From Methanobacterium sp. UBA176 (GTDB taxonomy: Archaea > Methanobacteriota > Methanobacteria > Methanobacteriales > Methanobacteriaceae), in NCBI GenBank assembly GCA_002505765.1, contig DAVZ01000014.1, positions 1 through 35,253 of the forward strand: a stretch of 35,253 bases of DNA. Reading direction: 5' to 3'. The notes below the pieces were generated by a model. That model was not told where the DNA came from, ran no database searches, and saw only the letters and a list, made by a program, of their open reading frames with translations. Position numbers and translations under genes: made by a program. Position 1 is the stretch's first letter. Each line of letters opens with the position of its first letter. Shown in pieces: positions 8,779 through 20,954 of the stretch.

Positions 8779-9460
8779 TAGAAACATCATCGAAATACAC
8801 GGACTTAAAAAAAGCTTTGAAAATGGGAAAATAAAGGCTTTAGTGGTATTAATCTTGAAATAAAGAAGGGGGAATATGTTTCAATCATTGGTCCTTCTGG
8901 TTCTGGAAAATCGACACTTTAAACATGATCGGCGCATTAGAGTCCTAATGAGGGATTAATCAATGTAGCAGGGTATGATCTAATAAATACCTGTGATTTA
9001 AACAAATTCAGGTCCAAAGAGATTGGGTTTATCTTCCAATTGCACAATTTAATTCCAAATCTTACGGTTCTGGAAAATGTTGAAATTCCCATGTATGAAA
9101 GGGGATATTCAGATAAAAAAAATGCGAAAAAGAGCGATAAAACTACTTGAAATAAGTGGAACTTCCTGATAAATTGAAAATAAAACCCTCAAATATGTTA
9201 TTTCGTAAGCAAACTGCACCTTCTGAAGGTGAAAGACAGCGGGTAGCCATTGCACGTGCCCTTGCTAATAATCTTTCTATAATTCTTGCAGATGAGCCTA
9301 CCGGTTCACTGGATTCCAAAACAGGAGAATTGATCCTTCAAAGGCTTAAAAGTCTGCATGAAAAGGAAAATATGACCTTAATTATGTTAACGACATGAAC
9401 GTGGCTTCCATGGCTTATAGGATCATAGAAGTGTTGGATGGGAGGATAGTTAATAACTAA
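8771..9460 (+). pseudogene. ABC transporter ATP-binding protein, decayed (LolD/MacB type)
   Basis: The ATG at 8771 overlaps the permease stop in the usual operon manner and starts MNNRNIIEIHGLKKSF. The Walker A region (GPSGSGKST), Q-loop (IGFIFQLHNLIPNLTVLENV), Walker B (IILADEPTGSLDSKTGE) and C-terminus (IIEVLDGRIVNN) are all recognisable but sit in different frames. Frame breaks lie near 8843, 8921, 8943, 9133, 9156 and 9394. The ABC signature reads PSEGE instead of LSGGE, and an in-frame stretch absent from normal family members precedes it. Several independent lesions plus substitutions in a catalytic motif point to real decay rather than a single sequencing error. Confidence 0.85.
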
Positions 9461-9483
9461 ATACTTTTTAGAGAATTCACTGC

Positions 9484-9942
9484 TCATGGTAATAATTTTA
9501 CGCACACTAAATTATAGGGGCGGTATCCATTTTTAAACCAGAAATTTTTAGATACTTCGTTAGAATCAGAGACCATGCATTCAATTCGTTTAATATCCCT
9601 CTTGTAGAACCATTTTTCAACTTCAGCCAGTAATTCTTCTCCGATTCCTTTGTTTCTATATTTTTCATTGACGCTTAACTCTGATATAATTCCAACCGTG
9701 TCATAAACAGGAGGATCAGATGATTCTGTTGCTATTAAATATCCAACCACTTTATTTTTGGTTTCATAAACAAATACCATGTATTCTGGGCTTTTAAGGA
9801 TATCTTTAAGGTAATCCGAATATATTTCTCTTGCATTAACTTTCATTTCATATAAATTACTTCTCTCGATGTGAAAATCCATCATCTCCTGCCATAAATC
9901 TATAATGGCACCTGAATCATCTTTAGTTGCTTCTCTAATCAT
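9484..9942 (-). CDS. GNAT family N-acetyltransferase
   Basis: A 152-residue single-domain acetyltransferase beginning MIREATKDDSGAIIDLWQEMMDFHIER, a very common GNAT opening. Motif A is VNEKYRNKGIGEELLAEVEKWF, followed by IKRIECMVSDSNEVSKNFWFKNGYRPY. A TTG three codons upstream (9951) would extend the frame, but the ATG at 9942 fits the family better. It follows the decayed toroid gene on the same strand, as a GNAT gene also follows the intact toroid gene at 3778-4746. Confidence 0.82.
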   Translation of the reverse strand: MIREATKDDSGAIIDLWQEMMDFHIERSNLYEMKVNAREIYSDYLKDILKSPEYMVFVYETKNKVVGYLIATESSDPPVYDTVGIISELSVNEKYRNKGIGEELLAEVEKWFYKRDIKRIECMVSDSNEVSKNFWFKNGYRPYNLVCVKLLP

Positions 9943-9975
9943 TTTATCCAAATCTCTTAAAAATTCTGCAAATTG

Positions 9976-11011
9976 CTAAAGTAAGCCATAATCTGTTTTT
10001 GAATGTTTTTTTATTATCAGGAAATTTATGAATTCCAGAATAGGACATCTTCCATAATCCATCATCTGCTTATGATTTATAAGCCATTTTAAAGCGTTAC
10101 CAATGTCTTGATCTTCTTTAGAAAGTCCTATTAAGAAATTGAATCTAATGCAGACACTAAATTGGTCCACCAGAATGGGAACTGGAACCTGACCCAGTTA
10201 TCTGGATGCTGATATGATTTCCAGTTATCTTTCCTAAAGAATTTAAATTTTAAAAGTTCAGCAGCCTTAAGGGCATATTCTGATTTATAGTATTTGCAAT
10301 GAACTGAAAATGCCCTAAGCACCATCCCTGTACCTGCTGCAGAAAAGGGTTTTGATTTATCAAAATCTTTCATTGTTTCCATATTTATATTTGAACTTAA
10401 ATCATTAAGTTCATTCCTGGAAAGTTTAGCCCCAATCACACCCGGACTTCCAATTACCCCGCCTCCGTCATTTTGCCGCATCTTTAAGAGCCATTTAAAC
10501 CCTTTTTCTATCCGCGGATCATCATCGTATCCTGCTTTTATTAGAAGGTACAATATAGCACCAGTATAGTAGGAAGCGTGCCGGATAATGCCACACCTCC
10601 CGCTCCTGTTGTTGGCGCATTATAGCACCAGTGTAGTAGGGAGCGTACTGATTTGTTAAAATTCTCTAATATCACCATCATCTGTTTGACATGAGAACAA
10701 AAATTCTGAGGATATTTTTATTGCGGGATGACGTTTATTCATTTCATACATGTATATTAAATACCTGAAACATCTCCAGGTTCAATTAAACTATATTTAA
10801 CTCCAGAACCATCTTTTTTAGGTTTCCACGAACCATCTGACTGCTGCCATTCAACCATCTTCCTAACTTCTGGCAGATTCCAAATATGATCTATGGAATC
10901 CACTTCCCTGCCTATTAAGTCTCTTTTTGTAAAATAAATAATTGTTTTATCACCGGACTCAAGAAGCGGCTTGAGAGGATTATATTTAAATTTTAGAAGC
11001 CAATCATCCAT
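9976..11011 (-). pseudogene. Second alpha/alpha-toroid (squalene-cyclase-like) gene, decayed
   Basis: Related to the intact gene at 3778-4746. The ATG at 11011 with an upstream GAGG starts MDDWLLKFKYNPLKPL and the first QW-like repeat (EWQQSDGSW); this frame ends at 10757. The middle is open from 10553 to 10131 (LLIKAGYDDDPRIEKGF, MRQNDGGG) and the end is open from about 10140 to 9976 (GLSKEDQDIGNALKWLINHKQ). Frame breaks lie near 10775, 10668, 10560-10646 and 10145. At the third break a 26-bp direct repeat with two mismatches (10554-10579 and 10621-10646) flanks a 41-bp insert. No intact product is possible. Confidence 0.82.
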
Positions 11012-11054
11012 TAAATTACCTCAAAATTTCATTTAATTAGTTATGTTACATTAA

Positions 11055-11734
11055 TCAATATTTAATGGATTTAGGAACCTTTTTAGAGACGTTTATGCAT
11101 AACTTAACGTCATTTTCAACGAATTTAGCTCTTGTATAACCTTTTTCGCTGTTAATTTGAACAAGTTTTTTATAGAGATCCTTATAATCTGCTTTGGATA
11201 GTTTTTCCACCGTATCGGTTCCAGAATCAAGTAAGATACGGGCAAATACTGGCCCAATCCATTTAACTCTGGAGAGATCTGTTAATTTGCTTAATTCCAG
11301 TATCTTATTTTCATTTATGTTAGTTTGAGCAGATAGTTCCTTTCTAGATTCTGTATTTTTGACCATTTTAAATAAATGAACAGTATTTTTAATTCCCATC
11401 TCTTTTAATCTGGATATGGTTTCTTTTTAACTCCTGGAAATTTTTCAAGGTTAACAGGCTTTGGGGTGTAACTATTAACTTCTCTTCTTAAAATTAAAAG
11501 ATAATCTGCAGGTAAGTCAGATTTCTCGGCGAATTCCCTGGCTTTTTTAGGAGTCTTTAATGAAATTGACAGATCCTGAAGGTTATAAATACCATTATCT
11601 TCTAAAATCTTAAATCTTTCGTCAATCTGTTCTTTTAATATTTTTCTACTTGGGAGAAGCTCTGATCCTTTTAATTCATCTTTAAATTTTCTTAATGAAT
11701 ACTTTTTAAGGTCAATATAATAGTCATCTGCCAT
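11055..11734 (-). pseudogene. DUF4332 (helix-hairpin-helix) protein with one frameshift
   Basis: Two abutting frames belong together. The first, 11734-11405, encodes MADDYYIDLKKYSLRKF through EKFPGVKKKPYPD. The second, from an ATG at 11399, encodes MGIKNTVHLFKM through LSRVKWIGPVFARILLDSGTDTVEKL. Adding one T near 11406 yields PYPDLKEMGIKNTVHLF, a continuous protein of about 225 residues with two HhH-like halves of the kind found in DUF4332. The function is unknown; HhH proteins usually bind nucleic acid or proteins. The start at 11734 is ATG. The single lesion may be recent or a sequencing error. Confidence 0.72.
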
Positions 11735-11842
11735 TTTAATCCCTGATTATTATATTTTATTAAATATAGGATATAATTTTAGTGAAATTACTGAAATGAT
11801 AAATAAAACATTGATAAACTAAATAATTATTAAGAGGCTATT

Positions 11843-12586
11843 ATGAAATATATAAACTCAAAAAAGAAATTAATTCTACTAATAGTTTTAGCTATAGTTT
11901 TAATAGCGGCAGCAGGGTTTGTATATTATGTTTCTGACTATTATCGTGCAGACAGCGCAGCATTAGCAGCCCTTAAATCAACGGATTCTTATACTGTAGT
12001 AAATGACGATGATTCAATTATATTTACTCCAAAAAATAACAAAAGCACTACTGGGATAATAATCTATCCTGGGGGTAAGGTTCAGGCAGAATCTTACTCA
12101 ATATTAGCTTCTAAGCTTGCCGAAAGTGGTTATACAACTATAATTGTTAAGATGCCCTTTAATTTAGCATTTTTCGGCACTGATAAAGCCGGCGATGTCA
12201 TAGCTAAACATCCAGAAATTAAAACATGGGTAATTGGAGGCCATTCATTGGGTGGAGTTTTTGCATCTGATTATGCAGTGAATAATCAGGATAAAATCCG
12301 GGGAGTTATATATTTAGCTTCTTATCCTTCAGCAGATGCTTCAAACGCCACTTTTAAAGCAATATCTATTAGAGGATCCCTGGATAATCTTACCACAGCT
12401 CAGGATATGGAAAATAACAAAAACAAATTCCCTGCAAATACTACCTTTATTACCATAAATGGTGGAAATCACGCTAATCACGGAAATTACGGTGCTCAAG
12501 AAGGTGATAATAACAGTACCATCACAAGAGAACAGCAGCAGAATGAAACTGTCAATGCAATTCTGGAATTTCTTAAAAATCTCTAG
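11843..12586 (+). CDS. Membrane-anchored alpha/beta hydrolase
   Basis: A 247-residue protein with one N-terminal membrane segment (KKLILLIVLAIVLIAAAGFVYYV) acting as signal anchor, so the hydrolase domain is outside the cell. The nucleophile elbow is GGHSLGG (Ser at about residue 135); the likely acid is the Asp in RGSLDN and the His lies in GGNHANHGNYG. The GIIIYPGG stretch supplies the oxyanion region. It resembles the small alpha/beta hydrolases of the Abhydrolase_5 group. The substrate is unknown. An AAGAGG-type SD precedes the ATG. It is monocistronic. Confidence 0.8.
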   Translation: MKYINSKKKLILLIVLAIVLIAAAGFVYYVSDYYRADSAALAALKSTDSYTVVNDDDSIIFTPKNNKSTTGIIIYPGGKVQAESYSILASKLAESGYTTIIVKMPFNLAFFGTDKAGDVIAKHPEIKTWVIGGHSLGGVFASDYAVNNQDKIRGVIYLASYPSADASNATFKAISIRGSLDNLTTAQDMENNKNKFPANTTFITINGGNHANHGNYGAQEGDNNSTITREQQQNETVNAILEFLKNL

Positions 12587-12717
12587 ATGATTTAAAATGA
12601 TTAAATCAGAAAATTTTTGGGACTTCATAACAATATAATTATGATAATGAGGTGGTCATGATTTCCAATATTCTTATGTAGTATTCGGTATAGAAAAAGG
12701 AAAGGAAGGATGTATGG

Positions 12718-13148
12718 ATGAATAAAAAGAAAGTTAAGCAAAAACCATCAGATACAGCCCTCTTTACTGCGTTGAGAAGAACCATTGCAAATATATCTAA
12801 TGTAGATTGAAAATACCACATTATTGGACTAATTTTTGCTTGAAAAGCCCGGTATAGTGCCAGGTGAGATGTTTGGATATCCTGCCTATTGATGTTAATA
12901 AGAATTATTGGCCTGTTTATATGAAAATGAATGGGAATCAGGGTTCCTGTGGATAAAGCAATTGAACCCATTGGTAAAAAAAGGAATAATTCCTTTTCAA
13001 CCCCTGGAAAGAGTAAAAATAAGAGGGTGGATTCAAATAAACAGGGGAAAATTATGTTGAATATTTGAAAGATCTGGATATTTTTGATAGTTCGATCAAA
13101 TTAGTGTCTGTTTCGGGGAGTGAAAAGAGCTTGTTTTTGTGGATATAA
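12718..13148 (+). pseudogene. TfoX-N-like small protein, decayed
   Basis: An ATG at 12718 with an AAGGAAGG SD opens MNKKKVKQKPSDTALFTALRRTIANISNVD and stops at 12810. Further on, shifted frames read EKPGIVPGEMFGYPAY, VPVDKAIE, KKGIIPFQPLERVKIRGWIQIN and finally ENYVEYLKDLDIFDSSIKLVS, ending at 13148. The order and the GEMFGYPA, PFxP-R and W-xxI pieces resemble the TfoX N-terminal-like family of about 130-140 residues. At least four frame breaks are needed. The family assignment is from memory of its pattern and is moderate. Confidence 0.5.
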
Positions 13149-13180
13149 GAGTTTAGCTTAAAATTCAACGTTATCTAATT

Positions 13181-14758
13181 TTATTTTTTAGCTGGCAGTG
13201 TAAAATAGAAGGTTGATCCCTCGCCATATTCTGATTTAACCCAAACTCGTCCGCCGTGCCGATCGATAATTCTTTTTACAATTGCAAGTCCTATTCCAAC
13301 ACCTTGATATTCTCCAATAGCATGCAATCGTTTGAAAACTTCAAATATTTGGTCAGAGTATTGTTCTTCTATGCCTATACAGTTATCACGGACTGAGAAA
13401 ATCCATTTAGTGTTGCCCTTTTGTGCTGAAATATGAATTTTTGGATTTTCACCCTTTTTACGGAATTTAAGTGCATTCCCTATTAAATTCTGGAATACTC
13501 GTGTAATTTGACTTTCATCAGCAAAAACAACTGGAAGTGGATCATAAGTTATTTCAGCATTGCATTTTTCAATAGAGGACTTAAAGTAAAATAAAACGTC
13601 ATCCAGAGCTTTTTCAGAACTGAATTTTTTAAATCCGTTTTCATGAGTTCCTATACGTGAATAATCCAGTAAACCCTGAATCATGCTCTTCATTCTTGTT
13701 GCTCCGCTTATTATGTATCCAATAAATTCGTCAGCGTCCTTGTCGAGCTTACCTTTATAACGACTTTTCAGGAGGCCGGCATAACTGGCCATAGTCCTTA
13801 AAGGCTCCTGCAGGTCATGACTGGTAATATATGCAAAACTCTGTAATTCCTGGTTGGAATGTTCTAATTCTTCTAAATTTTCTCTTAATTCTTTATCAGC
13901 TTTATTAAGAGATTTCACACTGTACCAGACTAAAAGAGTTAAAATAATTAATATTGAAATTGTATATATTCCAGTTCCAAAGGCAGTATCATAATAACCA
14001 AGTTCCTGCCCTTTTATGCGTAACCATCCGGAAACTATGAGAATAATTATCATTACAGGTATGATTCTCCGTCCAAACATACTTCCGTATCCAGGACCTG
14101 TAAATACTTTCATAACTCCATTATCAGGACGTGCAGCAAGAACGGCAAAAAATATCAGTACAAAACCTGTCCCGGCATAAATTGCAGTCCCAGTATAAAA
14201 ATATATACGATAAAAATGTGAAACGCCATATAAATAACCTAAGATGACCATTAAAGCTAATATACCTTCCAAAAGCATTAAATACTGTGCAGGATAGCGT
14301 CCACGTATTTTTATATCAAGAATTAAAAGTGCGGTACCAACTATTATTAATTCAATGGTTGAAATAAATGCCATTCTGTTTGGTGAAGATGTATTAAGGG
14401 CTCCGGGGGGTTCTATGAATAACATTTGGTCTATACCTAAATTAAAGTGAAATAAATGTTCAAAAAGAGTGATTAATCCCATTAGTAATACTAAAACTGC
14501 TAATATCTGTGCAATAAGCCTGTTACGGTGGTTAACTCTCTTTGTCTGCAGTAACCATAAAGAAGTACCTGTTAAAACAAAACACAATGCAACATTAGAC
14601 TTAATGGTGGAAAAGGCAGGACCAGGACTTTTAAGGATTGAGATGTCGAATGCCCAGCCAATGAGGAATGTAATACCCGTTAAAACTATAATTGTACTTA
14701 GAATTTCCGACGATGCCCTAATTTTTACTCTTAAGCTACTAACATCATTCAAATTCAT
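13181..14758 (-). CDS. Membrane sensor histidine kinase
   Basis: A protein of 525 residues. The first 270 or so hold about eight membrane helices with no extracellular sensor domain, then a coiled coil (KSLNKADKELRENLEELEHSNQELQ in pieces), a HisKA domain with the phosphoacceptor His in TSHDLQEPLR, and a HATPase with N box NLIGNALKFRKKG, G1 box DNCIGI and G2 region GVGIGLAIVKRI. The G1 box normally reads DNGIGI; here Gly is Cys, a single-base change. No response regulator is adjacent. The ATG at 14758 has GGAG six bases upstream; an ATG four codons earlier (14770) has none. Confidence 0.88.
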   Translation of the reverse strand: MNLNDVSSLRVKIRASSEILSTIIVLTGITFLIGWAFDISILKSPGPAFSTIKSNVALCFVLTGTSLWLLQTKRVNHRNRLIAQILAVLVLLMGLITLFEHLFHFNLGIDQMLFIEPPGALNTSSPNRMAFISTIELIIVGTALLILDIKIRGRYPAQYLMLLEGILALMVILGYLYGVSHFYRIYFYTGTAIYAGTGFVLIFFAVLAARPDNGVMKVFTGPGYGSMFGRRIIPVMIIILIVSGWLRIKGQELGYYDTAFGTGIYTISILIILTLLVWYSVKSLNKADKELRENLEELEHSNQELQSFAYITSHDLQEPLRTMASYAGLLKSRYKGKLDKDADEFIGYIISGATRMKSMIQGLLDYSRIGTHENGFKKFSSEKALDDVLFYFKSSIEKCNAEITYDPLPVVFADESQITRVFQNLIGNALKFRKKGENPKIHISAQKGNTKWIFSVRDNCIGIEEQYSDQIFEVFKRLHAIGEYQGVGIGLAIVKRIIDRHGGRVWVKSEYGEGSTFYFTLPAKK

Positions 14759-14951
14759 ATAATTCTCCATAGATGTTAAATGGATAAATAATAATACTGT
14801 TCTAAAATTATTTTAATTAATTTTCAATTTAATGCTATTATTTTAATAGTGATGTTTTATAAACACATTTAATTTTCTATTTTCTGTTTAATTTTTTTTA
14901 ATAAATTTTATAAAATTAATATACAGATTTCTTGAATTTAAATGTATAATT

Positions 14952-15596
14952 TTACAGCATATTAATGCAAAGAGATATTTTATTATTGCATAATAGATGA
15001 ATGCCCTGATTAAGGAAATAAAGCGCAAATATTATGAGAACAACTCCAAGAATCCTCATTGTCCATAGATAGGTTTTCCCAGTCAAGAATTCCCGGGATT
15101 TTCCGGTTGCATAAGCAAGAGCTATTTTTGAACCCACTAAAAACGTGTAAAAACCAACGATGAACAATAAGGGAGATAATGGATTTTCAACATATGCAGG
15201 GATTATTATGGGCCCGCCTATGGTTATCCAGAATAAATATGGTGCAGGATTTAGGAGATTGAGTGTTACTCCTTTCTGCAGGGATTTAGGCCTCCCTAAT
15301 TCAATATCTTGAGTTAAACCCCTTGTTTTAAAGCTTTCATAGGTAAGATAGCCCAGATATAAACCACCGATGATTGAAATAATGCCCAAAATTGACTTGT
15401 AACCCGAAATAAGTGATAAGAATAGCAAACATATTGTTATAATGGGAATATCAGAGATTATGGGTGCTAAAGCTACTCTTAAGCCTTCCTTGTAACCGTA
15501 TTTAAGTGTTTGTGAAATAACGAGGACGAGGAGAGGGCCTGGTGAGAAGCCAGCGTAGATGCCCAGGGTGATTCCTGCGATTAGTAGTTTAATCAT
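14952..15596 (-). CDS. LysE/RhtB family exporter
   Basis: A 214-residue protein with six membrane segments and the family's N-terminal signature ITLGIYAGFSPGPLLVLVISQTLKYG. Members export amino acids or other small metabolites by proton exchange; the substrate is not predictable. The length is typical. It is a single gene between the histidine kinase and the rhodanese gene, all on the minus strand but separated by 150 bp or less of AT-rich sequence. Confidence 0.82.
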   Translation of the reverse strand: MIKLLIAGITLGIYAGFSPGPLLVLVISQTLKYGYKEGLRVALAPIISDIPIITICLLFLSLISGYKSILGIISIIGGLYLGYLTYESFKTRGLTQDIELGRPKSLQKGVTLNLLNPAPYLFWITIGGPIIIPAYVENPLSPLLFIVGFYTFLVGSKIALAYATGKSREFLTGKTYLWTMRILGVVLIIFALYFLNQGIHLLCNNKISLCINML

Positions 15597-15672
15597 CTGG
15601 TGTCTCCAAAAAAATATTGATTAATTTACTTATTTAGAATGTATAAAAACTTAAAAATACTTATTTAGCCCA

Positions 15673-16545
15673 TTAATAAGGCATCAACCCTGTAACCGTC
15701 GGATTGTCATCCCTCTGCGTCCATTCTGTAAAGGAACCCTCATATAATTTCACATTTTCGTAACCTAAAAACCATTTAAAGACCAGAAATAGATTGGTTG
15801 CTTCTCTACCAGTTCCACAGTAACATATAATCGTTTTATCAGGTGTTGCACCCACTTCTTCAGCCATTCTTTTTATCTCACTTTCTGGTTTCATTAATTG
15901 CAGATTATGGGGCTGCATAAGTGAAGCTGCCTGTAGATTTCTTGCTCCAGGAATGTGGCCGGGCTTAATCCAGAGGCTTTCACCTTCAAAGTATTTTGGA
16001 GGTCTTGCATCAAGTACCACAACATTTTCATTATCTTTAATCTCTTTAAATTCTTTATATTCAATATAGTAATCTTCGCGTAATTCCACATTAAAATAAG
16101 ATTCTTCCACAGTGGGAAAAACCTTAATCAACTTTTTTCCTTCCTCTTTCCACTTATCTATGCCCCCATCTAAAAGATAGACCTCACCATGCCCAAACCT
16201 TGAAAGGGAATAAGCAGCCATGGTCTGACCCCATCCATCTCCCCTTTTTGAGTAAGCGCCTTTACCAGTGTATACAACTGTGGGCACGTTTTTTTCAATC
16301 CCCAGTTTTCTGAATATTGTCCTGACCGCTTCTCTCGGAATATATTTTGTGGGATCATTTTCACGCATCTCTCTGAGGAACCATTCATTAAAATAATAAG
16401 CTCCAGGGATGTGTTCTTTAATATAGTCGTGAACATCTGGCTGAGCGTCAAATATCATGATTTCTTCGTCTATGTTATCTTCTAAAAAGTCTGTTGAAAT
16501 CCATTTTACTTTTCCATCGCCTTTTGAATAGATACCAGCAATCAT
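15673..16545 (-). CDS. Sulfurtransferase with two rhodanese domains
   Basis: A 290-residue protein with an inactive N-terminal rhodanese domain (about 1-140) and a catalytic C-terminal one. The active-site loop is CYCGTGREATN in place of the CRxGx[TR] of thiosulfate sulfurtransferases, with the persulfide Cys expected at the second Cys. Further rhodanese marks are VLDARPPKYFEGE, KPGHIPGARNL and LYEGSFTEW. The ATG at 16545 follows AAAGGAG by 8 bases; a TTG at 16551 is too close to that SD. It is divergent from the hydrolase at 16655. Confidence 0.85.
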   Translation of the reverse strand: MIAGIYSKGDGKVKWISTDFLEDNIDEEIMIFDAQPDVHDYIKEHIPGAYYFNEWFLREMRENDPTKYIPREAVRTIFRKLGIEKNVPTVVYTGKGAYSKRGDGWGQTMAAYSLSRFGHGEVYLLDGGIDKWKEEGKKLIKVFPTVEESYFNVELREDYYIEYKEFKEIKDNENVVVLDARPPKYFEGESLWIKPGHIPGARNLQAASLMQPHNLQLMKPESEIKRMAEEVGATPDKTIICYCGTGREATNLFLVFKWFLGYENVKLYEGSFTEWTQRDDNPTVTGLMPY

Positions 16546-16654
16546 ATCCAAATCTCCTTTTTTAATAACCTGGATTTAATATGTTCATAATGATAATTGT
16601 ATATTACCCTCAAAAAATTTTACTTAAATTAGATAAAACTAAAGAGGCCATATC

Positions 16655-17470
16655 GTGGATTTATACGTAAAAGAAACCGGAAAAAACAGAGATAAAACGA
16701 TTATATTTCTCCATGGAGGTGGAATCGCCGGCTGGATGTGGTATAAGCAAGTAGAAGCATTCAGTGATTATCACTGCATTGTCCCTGACCTTCCAGAGCA
16801 TGGAAAGAGCGCAGAAATAATGCCGTTCACCATTCATGGCGCTGCAGATATGGTAATTAATATAATCAAAAATCAAGCCCACAATGGGAAAGCTCATCTT
16901 GTTGGAATATCTTTAGGCGCTCAAATCATCGTCCAGATTTTAAGCAAGGCCCCTGAAGTCGTAGATCATGCTCTTATAAGTGGAACACTCGTCCGCAGTA
17001 TTCCCTATAAAGAATCTTTTCTAAAACTCTTGAATTATCTTATTAAAGTCTATGGACCAGTTAAGGACACAGATTTTTTCATAAAAGCCAACATGAGAAT
17101 GTATCATATCCCCAAAAGTCTTTTTAATGAGTTTAAAGAATCCACATATCTTATAAGGAATGATTCTTTAAATAGAATTTTAAAGGAAAATATGCTTTTT
17201 AAAATGCCTCATGGCCTTAAAAAAGCCAATGTACCAGTTCTCGTGATGACCGGGCAAAAAGAACATGTGATACTAAAAGAATCAGCAAGGGATCTCCTGC
17301 ATTTACTTCCAAATTCATTAGGAGCAATGGCTTTGAAAGTTGGGCATTTGTGGAATATAGAAAATCCAGAATTGTTTAACGAAACATTAAGAGCATGGAT
17401 AACTGATGAAAATATGCCGAAGGGCGTTGAACCGATAAAAAAAATAGTATTTTTTATGATTCATAAATAA
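16655..17470 (+). CDS. Alpha/beta hydrolase
   Basis: A 271-residue cytoplasmic alpha/beta hydrolase. It has the HG oxyanion motif (FLHGGGIAGWMWY), DLPEHGKS, nucleophile elbow GISLGA (Ser about residue 90) and C-terminal KVGHLWNIENPELFN with the catalytic His. The usual acid position in MTGQKEHVI is Glu rather than Asp. It starts at a GTG with AAAGAGG about 7 bp upstream. The 3' end is convergent with, and overlaps, a small minus-strand membrane-protein frame. Confidence 0.8.
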   Translation: MDLYVKETGKNRDKTIIFLHGGGIAGWMWYKQVEAFSDYHCIVPDLPEHGKSAEIMPFTIHGAADMVINIIKNQAHNGKAHLVGISLGAQIIVQILSKAPEVVDHALISGTLVRSIPYKESFLKLLNYLIKVYGPVKDTDFFIKANMRMYHIPKSLFNEFKESTYLIRNDSLNRILKENMLFKMPHGLKKANVPVLVMTGQKEHVILKESARDLLHLLPNSLGAMALKVGHLWNIENPELFNETLRAWITDENMPKGVEPIKKIVFFMIHK

Positions 17471-17653
17471 CTTTTCAGCAGGACAGCCCAATTCGCGCTG
17501 TTTACACACTCCGCATGTTAAAAAGCTCCTGACTAACGCATTACCTGCAAATGAAAGAATTAACATTGCTGCCATCAATATTAAAATTATCCATGAGAAA
17601 TTATAAATTAAAATGATAATTCCAGCAACTAAAGGGAAAATAAAGACCAGCAA
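17387..17653 (-). CDS. Small Cys-rich membrane protein, possibly truncated or frameshifted
   Basis: The conserved-looking part has two membrane helices (FIFPLVAGIIILIYNFSWIILILMAAM in pieces) followed by GNALVRSFLTCGVCKQRELGCPAEKLF, a CxxC plus GCPA motif that suggests metal or cluster binding at the membrane face. The frame opens only at a TTG (17653) with a stop just upstream. In another frame an ATG at 17670 reads MKFSIN into it, which suggests a frameshift near 17655. The C-terminal 25 residues after EKLF run antisense into the hydrolase gene and look non-native, so the stop may also have been lost by an indel. The family is not recognised. Confidence 0.45.
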   Translation of the reverse strand: MLVFIFPLVAGIIILIYNFSWIILILMAAMLILSFAGNALVRSFLTCGVCKQRELGCPAEKLFMNHKKYYFFYRFNALRHIFISYPCS

Positions 17654-17661
17654 TTTATACT

Positions 17662-17939
17662 AAATTTCATTATGGTGCAATAGGCATTAACCTCAAATAC
17701 CTTGTAATATGATATCTCTTTGAAAAAGATGCTGATTTAAAAGAAGCAGAGGCTAATGGTATGGTTGATGAATTAAAAATATTGACATTATATGAATTGA
17801 AGGCCAATGGATATCCTGAAGATGTTTTAGGTGAAATACAAATCGTTTTTACCACTGATGAGGACATACAGAGAGAAACTGGCGGTAATTACTGGTATTA
17901 TTTAAATAAAGTTTTTTTTATTAAATATGGCTTTTTTTA
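17662..17939 (+). pseudogene. Remnant of an unknown small protein
   Basis: One frame reads KFHYGAIGINLKYLVI, a TGA stop, then YLFEKDADLKEAEANGMVDELK, TLYELKANGYPEDVLGEIQ and FTTDEDIQRETGGNYWYYLNK before running on to a TAA at 17939. Composition and codon use look coding, and one missing T near 17908 would give a natural end (WYYFK, stop). No start with an SD is visible. The family is not recognised. Confidence 0.4.
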
Positions 17940-18129
17940 AGATTCTTTTTTTTAATTAGAATTAGTTTTAGATGTAATAACTGCTATTAATTTATTCATA
18001 TCGCTTTATTTTAGATAAATATTAATATTATTAAAAAACTAACCTATTTGTAGAGTATATCAATTATAATCACTAATTATCTTAGTTAATGGGCTTTTTC
18101 ACCTTAAATTATATTTTTTGAGTGCACCA

Positions 18130-18180
18130 TGCTTGATTTCAAATAATACTGAATAATTTAATTAATCAAGCACAAAGGAG
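18130..18180 (+). promoter_or_regulatory. Leader hairpin and SD of the surface-protein gene
   Basis: TGCTTGATT (18130-18138) and its exact complement AATCAAGCA (18164-18172) form a 9-bp stem with a 25-nt loop, ending one base before the SD AAAGGAG (18174-18180). The stem could limit ribosome access. The SD is directly followed by GTG at 18181, which is unusually close for that start codon. Confidence 0.45.
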
Positions 18181-20937
<2,757 letters not shown>

Positions 20938-20954
20938 ATCATTTTCTTATTTTC

